DNA of 41,468 bases, from contig JAZQEG010000020.1 of NCBI GenBank assembly GCA_045538875.1, forward strand, positions 1-41,468, given 5' to 3'. Shown piece after piece: positions 8,147-14,370 of this stretch; positions within the stretch are counted from its first letter, which is position 1, and every line of letters begins with the position of its first letter. Position numbers and translations under genes: made by a program. The notes beneath the pieces are model-generated. The model made no database searches. It was not told the origin of the DNA and saw nothing but the letters and a program-made list of their open reading frames with translations. This DNA is from RGIG4708 sp045538875. Lineage in GTDB: Bacteria > Bacillota > Clostridia > UMGS1810.

Positions 8147-8175
8147 ATAATATCAAATTTTTATCAATAATTCAA
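8147..8175 (-). promoter_or_regulatory. SigmaA promoter of the HprK-like/SLH unit
   Basis: Minus-strand TTGAAT (8170-8175), 17-bp spacer ending TTTGA, then TATTAT (8147-8152). It lies downstream of the terminator closing the peptide unit. Confidence 0.6.
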
Positions 8176-8238
8176 CTGTTAATTATATTTTTTTGATGTT
8201 TGCTATATTTTGCTACAATGATATGTGTATATAAAGCA

Positions 8239-8267
8239 AAAAATCCCCGACATTTGTCGGGGATTTT
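8239..8267 (-). terminator. Terminator ending the secreted protein/peptide unit
   Basis: A 13-bp perfect stem AAAATCCCCGACA (8240-8252) / complement (8255-8267) with a T-rich tail on both strands. It lies 22 bp after the stop of peptide A on the minus strand. Confidence 0.85.
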
Positions 8268-8288
8268 GGAATGTTATTATTAATATCA

Positions 8289-8480
8289 TTAAGACTCAGC
8301 ACTATCAGACTTTTTTAAATCTATACTGGAAATGGAATTCGATGTGTAAATATTTGTCAAAATTGTTTTAGTATTACCTCGAATATTATAAGTACGGTTC
8401 TGTTGTCTAACACGAGCACTTAATGACTCTTTCACTGCCATCTCAATAACATCTGCAGTTGGCTTAATATAATTTTTCAT
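8289..8480 (-). CDS. Putative peptide precursor A (63 aa, YxxP leader)
   Basis: A 63-aa peptide with no signal sequence, paralogous to the peptide encoded just upstream. The leader has Y4-I-K-P7 followed by TADVIEMAVKESLSA. The YxxP motif is the one lasso-peptide leaders use to bind a PqqD-like recognition domain, and a PqqD protein is encoded at 11901-12167. Residues 23-37 (Arg/Asn/Gln-rich) differ from the paralogue. Residues 38-54 (KTILTNIYTSNSISSID) are again conserved, followed by a charged, Ser-rich end. The ATG at 8480 has AGG nine bases upstream; the in-frame ATG at 8516 would overlap peptide B. Precursor status is inferred from size, duplication and neighbours. Confidence 0.65.
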   Translation of the reverse strand: MKNYIKPTADVIEMAVKESLSARVRQQNRTYNIRGNTKTILTNIYTSNSISSIDLKKSDSAES

Positions 8481-8505
8481 TAATTCAAACCTACCAATTC
8501 TATAA

Positions 8506-8685
8506 TTAAGCTTCATCAGCTTTTTTGTAATCCACCTTAGAAATGCTGTTAGCAGTGTAAAGATTTACATCGATTGTTTTTGAAGAAGAACCAAAACCAA
8601 ATGTTCTTTCTTTTTTGAAAAGAGCACTCAAAGATTCTTTAACTGATAATTCAACAACCTGTGCAGTTGGTTTTGTATATTTCAT
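8506..8685 (-). CDS. Putative peptide precursor B (59 aa, YxxP leader)
   Basis: The 59-aa paralogue of peptide A has Y3-T-K-P6, leader TAQVVELSVKESLSA, a variable middle with aromatic/Gly/Ser content (FKKERTFGFGSSS, residues 23-35) and the conserved KTIDVNLYTANSISKVD near the C-terminus. The ATG at 8685 follows a strong GGAGGT (8693-8698, 7-nt spacing). It ends 26 bp before the ATG of peptide A and follows the secreted protein by 43 bp without a terminator, so the three are one transcript. Cleavage after LSA (residues 19-21) by the nearby S26 peptidase is possible but untested. Confidence 0.68.
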   Translation of the reverse strand: MKYTKPTAQVVELSVKESLSALFKKERTFGFGSSSKTIDVNLYTANSISKVDYKKADEA

Positions 8686-8728
8686 ATCGATTACCTCCAA
8701 TAATTATTTCGCTATTAAAATTTGAATG

Positions 8729-9682
8729 TTACTGAGCAACAGCCCACTGTGTAGCATCATTTGCATCTACAGCGTACGCATTTGTAGCTACAACACCGTT
8801 CATATCCTCTTGAGTACCTGCAAGCTGAACTGCGAAATAACCTGAATACTCACCATCTTTAACAGCTTCGTACAAGCCTTCAGCATGTGCACCATCGATA
8901 TCTTTGTTAAACTTGATACCAACATTTTTAGCATTACCTGCATAGAAACCAACACCTGTTGCAACTGTAAGCGGCTCATTTGTGTTTTGATCGTAAACTG
9001 TAAGACCGTCAGTTACTTCTGCATCCAAAAGGTAAACTTTAACGCCCTCAATCGGCTTAACTTCAATTTCGATGCTTTCGTTATAGTCTACTTTAACAGT
9101 TGTTGTGTCGTTAACGGGAGCTGCATTGCCAACTTTTATTGATATAATTTCATATCCTGCGAGTGCTGCAATTGCAACATCAACATCTGTATCAGCATTA
9201 CCTATTGCAGAAGGTGTAAGTGTAACATAATCTTCATACTTAGTGGTAGCTGCACCGCCATTTACATAAACAGTGATGTTTTTAAATTTGATGTCTGTAG
9301 TTGCATCATTGTTAAGTGCTGTTGCAACAGCTGCATCGTTAGAACCATATTTAACCTGAGTAATTGTGTTTCCTGCGGTCCAATCGGTGCTGCCGTTATC
9401 AATTGAATAACTGAAAGTCATAGTAGTACCTTCAGATGTTTTCTGATTGATATACTTGATTTCATCAGACTGAATGCCAGCCTGACCATTAGTATCCTGA
9501 GCTGCAAGATATGTAACTATTGTATCTTCAGCAACATCACTAACTGTTGATGTAACTGTTACATTGTTGTCAGCATTGTACTGTGTAACTGTGCTAGCAG
9601 TTGCCGCAAAAGCTGTTGTACATGTAACGAGCATACATACTACAGTAATTACCGCAATAAAAGTTTTAAACATATTTTTCAT
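8729..9682 (-). CDS. Secreted Ig-like surface protein of unknown function
   Basis: The 317-aa protein has a clear Sec signal peptide (residues 1-27, cleavage near AFA) and a Thr/Val/Ala/Asp-rich beta-type sequence. The first segment (NVTVTSTVSDVAEDTIVTYLAA... GTTMTFSYSID) resembles Ig/fibronectin-like modules of clostridial S-layer proteins. There is no SLH, LPXTG or transmembrane anchor, and I do not recognise the family. It is the first gene after a perfect-consensus promoter and is co-transcribed with the two small peptides, which makes it a candidate partner or substrate. The ATG at 9682 has AAGGAG at 9694-9699. Confidence 0.75.
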   Translation of the reverse strand: MKNMFKTFIAVITVVCMLVTCTTAFAATASTVTQYNADNNVTVTSTVSDVAEDTIVTYLAAQDTNGQAGIQSDEIKYINQKTSEGTTMTFSYSIDNGSTDWTAGNTITQVKYGSNDAAVATALNNDATTDIKFKNITVYVNGGAATTKYEDYVTLTPSAIGNADTDVDVAIAALAGYEIISIKVGNAAPVNDTTTVKVDYNESIEIEVKPIEGVKVYLLDAEVTDGLTVYDQNTNEPLTVATGVGFYAGNAKNVGIKFNKDIDGAHAEGLYEAVKDGEYSGYFAVQLAGTQEDMNGVVATNAYAVDANDATQWAVAQ

Positions 9683-9716
9683 AAGACATCCATCTCCTTA
9701 TCTAATCCTTGATTGA

Positions 9717-9745
9717 ATTATATCAAAAAAACTTTTTAATGTCAA
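9717..9745 (-). promoter_or_regulatory. Perfect-consensus SigmaA promoter of the secreted protein/peptide unit
   Basis: Minus-strand TTGACA (9740-9745), exactly 17 bp, TATAAT (9717-9722) with TGA before the -10. Both hexamers match consensus at all positions, predicting strong constitutive expression. Confidence 0.85.
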
Positions 9746-9800
9746 GCTCTTTATAAAAAAAAATATTAAATTTCTGTATTTTTTTGCACAAAAAATTTTA

Positions 9801-11444
9801 TTATTTTTGTATAATTTGACATCCTTCAATATAAATCACGTTATCTGCCAATTCAAAAGCACATTTGCGGTGACTTATAACAATTGACGTAATGTTTTTA
9901 TAGTTTTTTATGTTAGACAGCACCGCATACTCAGTCTGTTCATCAAGAGCAGAGGTCGCCTCATCCAAAATGAGCACGGGGGCGCCGCTTGCTAATGCCC
10001 TTGCTATGGCAAGACGCTGCACCTGGCCTTCGCTAAGTCCCAAGCCGCCCTCGCCGAGCTGTGTGTCAAAGCCATCGGGCAATGACATTATGTAATCGTA
10101 GATGCATGCATCTTTTGCACTTTGTATAATTTGTTCATCGGTGATGCTGTCATTATAAAAGCTGATATTGCTCTTTACTGTGCCGCTCAGTATCATATTG
10201 CCCTGAGGCACATACGCAAAGTTTGCCCTTGTGTTTGCTCCGCAATTAAGTTGCAACCCGTTTTGAGTTTTAAAATAAATATTGCCGCCCTCAGCATCAA
10301 GTACGCCCATAACAAGCTTTATTAAAGTGCTTTTGCCTGTGCCCGATTCGCCGCCTACAACTGTCATTTTGCCAAATGGCAAGGCGGCATTTGCATTTTT
10401 AAGCACACAATTGTTGTCATAGCTAAACGAAATATCATTTATATATAATGACAAAAATGTTTTGCATATCTGTTGCTCTTTGCTGTCATCGACAGTGATA
10501 TTTTCTATTTGCTGTATGCGTTCAACACTTGCCATAGTTTTGTAGTACTGCGGAATGAGGGTTGAAAATTCGCCAAAGGGGGTTTGCAGCTGGTCAAACA
10601 ACTGGAGTACAGCTGTAAGCGTGCCCACTGTCATAATGCCAATTGATATTTTGTAAGCGCACCACACCAGAGCGCAATAGTAACCAAAAGTCATAACTGC
10701 AAAAAACAAAAGGTTTGCAATCATACTAATTATTCCTGCTTTTACATTTAGGCGCATAGATATATCCTGCAGATGCGAAAGCTTTTTTGCTGCAGCAGCT
10801 TCTTTTACAAAAGTTTTTATAATAAGCAGGTTTTGTATACCCTCCTGCATATACGAAAGTACATTGCCGCTTGCCGCCCTGCATTTTTTGTGAAGGCCCT
10901 TCATGCGTTTGCCGTAAATTCTGCCTGCAATTGTTACAAAGGGCAATATTACAATACACAAAAGAGCAAAATTGGAATCCAGCACATACAGTGCTCCAAA
11001 GCTGAACACAACTCGTGCCAAAAGGCTTACCAATGTGGGAACTATGCCCATAATGCCTGCTGTTACAACAGCTACATCGCCATTTAACCTGTTTACAAGG
11101 TCGCCCGAATGAAAATCACAAATTTGTGCAAACTTGCGTGACAATATTTTTTTGTACAAATTGTTTGAAAGCCGATTGGTAATTGTACAGCTAAGCTTTA
11201 CATCAACAACCGAATACACTATATGTATAACAATGTACACGCCAATCAACAAGCATAACGGTATTATTGTGCGCGTCAGTGTATTGTTTGAGGCTCCTGT
11301 TGCAACATCAATTACATTTTTGCTGGCAAATGCAAATGCCATTGCCACAAAAGACATAACCGCTCCAAGCGCAGAGAGCGCAGCAACAGGCAAAAAAGCA
11401 AAGCCTGCACTTTTTAATATCCATTTTAATCCCTGGTTTTTCAA
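9801..11444 (-). CDS. ABC transporter, fused permease and ATPase (exporter type)
   Basis: The 547-aa half-transporter has about six transmembrane segments in residues 1-300, then a nucleotide-binding domain: Walker A GGESGTGKST (about 360), signature LSEGQ (about 468), Walker B PVLILDEATSALDE (about 490) and H-loop VISHRK. This is the ABCB/MsbA-like exporter layout that works as a homodimer. No N-terminal C39 leader-peptidase domain is present, which fits a separate S26 peptidase encoded immediately upstream. The start is TTG at 11444 with AAGGAGGT at 11451-11458, inside the end of the preceding gene, so translation is probably coupled. Peptide export is inferred from context. Confidence 0.85.
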   Translation of the reverse strand: MKNQGLKWILKSAGFAFLPVAALSALGAVMSFVAMAFAFASKNVIDVATGASNNTLTRTIIPLCLLIGVYIVIHIVYSVVDVKLSCTITNRLSNNLYKKILSRKFAQICDFHSGDLVNRLNGDVAVVTAGIMGIVPTLVSLLARVVFSFGALYVLDSNFALLCIVILPFVTIAGRIYGKRMKGLHKKCRAASGNVLSYMQEGIQNLLIIKTFVKEAAAAKKLSHLQDISMRLNVKAGIISMIANLLFFAVMTFGYYCALVWCAYKISIGIMTVGTLTAVLQLFDQLQTPFGEFSTLIPQYYKTMASVERIQQIENITVDDSKEQQICKTFLSLYINDISFSYDNNCVLKNANAALPFGKMTVVGGESGTGKSTLIKLVMGVLDAEGGNIYFKTQNGLQLNCGANTRANFAYVPQGNMILSGTVKSNISFYNDSITDEQIIQSAKDACIYDYIMSLPDGFDTQLGEGGLGLSEGQVQRLAIARALASGAPVLILDEATSALDEQTEYAVLSNIKNYKNITSIVISHRKCAFELADNVIYIEGCQIIQK

Positions 11445-11448
11445 GCCG

Positions 11449-11898
11449 CTACCTCCTTATTGCTCTGATTAAGGCCATAACGTGATATCTGAACGGAAAA
11501 ATCAAAAGCCACACCCTACAATATATTTTGTACCACAGCTCATTGCCTGTGTAGTTTTTGCCTTTTCGGGTAAAGGCTACAACCTTGCCTATAACACAAC
11601 TGATATTTACATCTTTTTCTTTTTTAATTTCGTTATCTCCTGCAATTGTGAGCATATCACCTTTTTTGCCGATAACGCGGTGAACAATATAATCACCATT
11701 TTCTCTTTGATGAAGAACTATGTCATATTTGTTTATATTGCAGGGCGAAGAGAGCACAACACTGTCGCGCCTGTTTATGAGCAGAGGCGACATACTGATG
11801 CCCGTAACTGTAAAACGAATACTGCCACCCGATGCAATAGTTTCTTTTATAACAGGCATAAGGTCGTTTATACTAAAAAGCTGTTTATTTTGTGGCAT
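11449..11898 (-). CDS. S26/S24-type signal peptidase-like protease
   Basis: The 149-aa protein carries FTVTGISMSPLL (catalytic Ser35 in the GxSMxP motif), a YDIVLHQ strand and YIVHRVIGKKGDMLTIAGDN. The second catalytic position thus appears to be His73, as in the SipW/ER-type branch, rather than the Lys of bacterial LepB. A C-terminal hydrophobic segment (about 120-145) may be membrane-associated. It lies 2 bp after pqqD and 4 bp before the ABC gene, a tight operon. Processing of the peptides at 8289-8685 or of the secreted protein is inferred. The ATG at 11898 is preceded by GGAGAGGT. Confidence 0.8.
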   Translation of the reverse strand: MPQNKQLFSINDLMPVIKETIASGGSIRFTVTGISMSPLLINRRDSVVLSSPCNINKYDIVLHQRENGDYIVHRVIGKKGDMLTIAGDNEIKKEKDVNISCVIGKVVAFTRKGKNYTGNELWYKIYCRVWLLIFPFRYHVMALIRAIRR

Positions 11899-11900
11899 AA

Positions 11901-12167
11901 TTACCTCTCCAAAACATTGTTATCCTCGAGTATTTTTAAAAATTCAAGTGCATCATTTGTTGCAGTTTGCATATCAATATCGTATTCGTCACACATTTTT
12001 TGCGCTATTAATTCAACATCACATTCATCCTGCAATATATCCCATATAAATGCACCCGTTTGGTTAATTGTAATCATAGCTGTAAAGTCAACTATGTTTT
12101 TGCCCGTTGGCACAACAACAAAACTGTCTGCAATTTTTTTGAGAGTAAAGTCTTGTGCAATTTTCAT
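11901..12167 (-). CDS. PqqD-like peptide chaperone (RRE domain)
   Basis: The 88-aa PqqD-family protein has the pattern hydrophobic beta-hairpin, then NQTGAFIWDILQDECDVELIAQKMCDEYDI, then DALEFLKILEDNNVLE, the usual winged-helix-like RiPP recognition element. In lasso, PQQ and related systems this domain binds precursor leaders and presents them to a modifying enzyme. The YxxP leaders of the two peptides at 8289-8685 are plausible ligands. The ATG at 12167 has GGAGGAA 7 nt upstream. It is translated immediately before the S26 peptidase. Confidence 0.88.
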   Translation of the reverse strand: MKIAQDFTLKKIADSFVVVPTGKNIVDFTAMITINQTGAFIWDILQDECDVELIAQKMCDEYDIDMQTATNDALEFLKILEDNNVLER

Positions 12168-12218
12168 ACTGGTTCCTCCAAATAAGTAATATCAGTTTAA
12201 TTGTAACACAAAATATCT

Positions 12219-13235
12219 TTAAGCGCAATAGACAGTGCCGTCTGATTTTATACAAACTATATTTTTGTGTTTATTTGCATTGTATATTTTGCGCAGTGTT
12301 GCAACCCGATTTGCAAGCTCATAGCGAAAATCCGCATCAACAAAGCAAAGCATAATGTCCGAAATACTAATGTAGTCAAAATCTTTTGGTTTAACATTGG
12401 CAATTTGTTCACACAATTTTGTAATTGCCTGCTCTATTAATTGAACCTCAGAGTAAACACAATTGGCAAACAAATTTGGATTGCCAATGTGCCAGGATAA
12501 ATCAAATTTACAAACATCTCTGATGTTTTGGGTATGTATTTGTACTACACTATTTGTGTAGTAATTGTTGCAGTTATAATGTTTTTGTAATTTACTTTTT
12601 TTAATTTTAAGCGATGTGCATAGAGTTTTTGCACATTCACAAACAGTATCATAATCATATGTAATTTGTTTGAGCAGTTTTTTGCCCTCAATGCTTTTTA
12701 GCAAAAATGATGCATTTACAAACAAATGCCCGCACGAAAATTCAAACAATCTTTCATCAACAATGCCATTTACAACAGCAACATTGTTGAGCATATCACA
12801 GGCAACAGATGCTGTAAGGTTGCTTGTGATATATGAGCCAAAAAAATATGAGGTTACATCTGCATATGTGCTGGCGGGCATATAACCTATGCTTTTTAGC
12901 GGGAGAGGAAAAATACTTTTGTTTATGTTATACTTTGACACAACAACCTCGTTATTTGCATCAAAGTTAAAACACATAGTTATAATATGCTCATTGGCTT
13001 TGTCAAGGTTAACAGCTTTGTGGCATATTTCAAGCAGGAGCGTGTAGGCTAAATGTGTGCCATGTGTAACACAGCGCTCCAAAAGTGCAAAATCATCACG
13101 CCTAAATTTGTACACCGAGTGCTGTGCCTCGTGGCTTATTTGCTTAACAACAGAGCCAGCATATGATGTGATTGTTATTACATTGTTTAAGTTGGTTGTG
13201 GGGTCATAAATTGTAACAAAGCCACATCGTGCCAT
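12219..13235 (-). CDS. Unrecognised 338-aa protein, first gene of PqqD operon
   Basis: I do not recognise this family. The sequence is cytoplasmic in character, without signal peptide or membrane segment, and Cys/His/Asn-rich (about 15 Cys). The N-terminus MARCGFVTIYDPTTNLNNVI superficially resembles the start of glutamine-amidotransferase/asparagine-synthetase proteins such as the lasso cyclase, but the rest shows no AANH-type ATP-binding motif, so I do not assign it. It lies 51 bp upstream of pqqD on the same strand and could be the missing modifying enzyme. The ATG at 13235 follows AAGGAG (13244-13249). A transposase element begins 26 bp upstream, so its native promoter may have been displaced. 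Confidence 0.7.
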   Translation of the reverse strand: MARCGFVTIYDPTTNLNNVITITSYAGSVVKQISHEAQHSVYKFRRDDFALLERCVTHGTHLAYTLLLEICHKAVNLDKANEHIITMCFNFDANNEVVVSKYNINKSIFPLPLKSIGYMPASTYADVTSYFFGSYITSNLTASVACDMLNNVAVVNGIVDERLFEFSCGHLFVNASFLLKSIEGKKLLKQITYDYDTVCECAKTLCTSLKIKKSKLQKHYNCNNYYTNSVVQIHTQNIRDVCKFDLSWHIGNPNLFANCVYSEVQLIEQAITKLCEQIANVKPKDFDYISISDIMLCFVDADFRYELANRVATLRKIYNANKHKNIVCIKSDGTVYCA

Positions 13236-13283
13236 TGGTTTTGCTCCTTCCCAGATTTCCCAAATGGGGACGGTCCTTTTTTG

Positions 13284-14021
13284 TCAACTTTTGTATATTA
13301 TACCTCTTGATACACCCGATACTCTCTCAACTTGCCTTATGGAGTATTTTTTCTTTAATTCTCTCAAAATACGATTTCTCTCTTGCTTTGTAAGTTTGCA
13401 AATATCACCAGGCTCTATAGAATATGCCAACTTAATTTCTCTTTTGATTTGCTCGTCGCTGATTCTTAATCTATCACTCACATCAAAAATTTCTGTTTCT
13501 TCAATTTGATGAAATTCTACAAATTCATCTATATTCAGCATTTGCAAAACAAAATTTTTGTCAGCAAGCCCATCTAAATTCTTAACGTATTCGTTGTAGC
13601 TGCTCCAACGATAATCCCCTATGTCTGATACCATATGAGCTTTAAGTGGATTTTGATGTATGTATCGTACAACTGCCAAAAAATAATCATCAATTTCAAC
13701 AGGCTGGCTTTTATATCTGTTTGTTATTAGTGTGCCAGTTCGCTGATACTTTCGATTGTAGTACATTACATATCTTGTGAGAATTCTCTTCATTATGAGT
13801 GATATATCACCCATCTGCAATTCTTTTAGCAACAAATGTACATGATTTGTCATAAAACAATATACATATATTTCAAAATGCAATTCATCTTTAAGTTCTT
13901 TAATTATTTTTTTAAGATGCTGATAATCTATTTCTTCTTCAAATATTCCTTGCTTGTTTATCCCTCTGAAAACTATGTGATATAGTCCGCTTTCGCTATA
14001 TTCTCTTGCTGCTCTTGACAT
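13284..14021 (-). CDS. RAYT transposase (Y1_Tnp, TnpA-REP family)
   Basis: The 245-aa HUH single-strand nuclease has SGLYHIVFRG near the N-terminus, the metal-binding His60-Val-His62 in CFMTNHVHLLLKE and the candidate nucleophile Tyr120 in VRYIHQNPLKA. It ends in a helix-turn-helix (IRQVERVSGVSRGII). All catalytic residues are present and the frame is intact, so it is probably functional. ATG 14021 with GGGGTG upstream is preferred to GTG 14030, which lies inside that ribosome site. RAYTs are domesticated relatives of IS200/IS605 transposases that cut and spread REP sequences. Confidence 0.88.
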   Translation of the reverse strand: MSRAAREYSESGLYHIVFRGINKQGIFEEEIDYQHLKKIIKELKDELHFEIYVYCFMTNHVHLLLKELQMGDISLIMKRILTRYVMYYNRKYQRTGTLITNRYKSQPVEIDDYFLAVVRYIHQNPLKAHMVSDIGDYRWSSYNEYVKNLDGLADKNFVLQMLNIDEFVEFHQIEETEIFDVSDRLRISDEQIKREIKLAYSIEPGDICKLTKQERNRILRELKKKYSIRQVERVSGVSRGIIYKS

Positions 14022-14041
14022 ATTCTTCACCCCATGATTTT

Positions 14042-14070
14042 ATTATATCATTTTATCATCTCTTTTGCAA
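14042..14070 (-). promoter_or_regulatory. Strong promoter of RAYT, may read into the PqqD operon
   Basis: Minus-strand TTGCAA (14065-14070), 17-bp spacer ending TGA, TATAAT (14042-14047). A duplicate with identical boxes and spacing is at 14164-14192 in the truncated copy. No terminator is seen between RAYT and the 338-aa gene. Confidence 0.6.
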
Positions 14071-14104
14071 CAAAAAGTTGACAAAAAAGGACCGTCCCCA
14101 TTTG

Positions 14105-14276
14105 TGATCCGCTTTCGCTATATTCTCTTGCTGCTCTAGACATATTCTTCACCTCGTTGTTTCATTATATCATCTTTTCCTCTTTTTTGCAACAAGAATT
14201 TGACAAAAAAGGACCGTCCCCATTTGAAACCGTCCCCATTTGAAAGAATTTGACAAAAAAGGACCGTCCCCATTTG
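14105..14276 (-). repeat. Truncated duplicate of RAYT 5' end and clustered REP copies
   Basis: 14105-14192 nearly repeats 13985-14070: the RAYT start, its ribosome site and its promoter. It is followed by a full REP copy (14194-14226), a partial copy (14229-14242) and another full copy (14244-14276), all in one orientation. This is a decayed head of a second RAYT unit with tandem repeat expansion. Confidence 0.75.
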
Positions 14277-14281
14277 GAAAG

Positions 14282-14330
14282 AAAAAAGAAAAAAGAAAAA
14301 AGAAAAGAGCCGGACATAATGTCCGACTCT
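14282..14330 (-). terminator. Terminator of the S-layer gene
   Basis: Stem AGAG-CGGACA / TGTCCG-CTCT (14306-14330). On the minus strand it is followed by a long T-rich tract, the complement of the AAGAAAA-type polypurine run at 14277-14305. Confidence 0.8.
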
Positions 14331-14370
14331 CTCCATTTATTAAGTTGCAATTCAAGCAATTATGAATTGA

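Larger units (their letters stand above)
13262..14104 (-). mobile_element. REP-associated tyrosine transposase (RAYT) unit with inverted repeats
   Basis: The unit is bounded by near-identical ~32-bp sequences in opposite orientation: AAATGGGGACGGTCC... at 13262-13293 and the inverted copy ...GGACCGTCCCCATTTG at 14071-14104. They enclose one RAYT gene whose stop codon lies inside the left repeat. It sits between the S-layer terminator region and the PqqD operon. Confidence 0.75.

Noticed and set aside
9753..9800. Terminator after the ABC gene
   Set aside because: Only a weak A/T hairpin (about 9778-9796) with distant T runs; not strong enough to call.
11482..12189. Plus-strand 235-codon open frame across the S26 and PqqD genes
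   Set aside because: Antisense to two recognisable, translationally coupled genes; shadow composition.
7212..13235. Calling the locus a lasso-peptide cluster
   Set aside because: YxxP leaders, a PqqD domain, a kinase and an ABC exporter fit. But there is no transglutaminase-type B2 protease and no recognisable asparagine-synthetase-like cyclase, and the ABC protein and S26 peptidase are more general.
13953..14360. Short overlapping ORFs translating the repeat cluster (KWGRSFFVKF-type peptides)
   Set aside because: They merely translate the REP copies and the polypurine tract; no ribosome sites or conservation expected.
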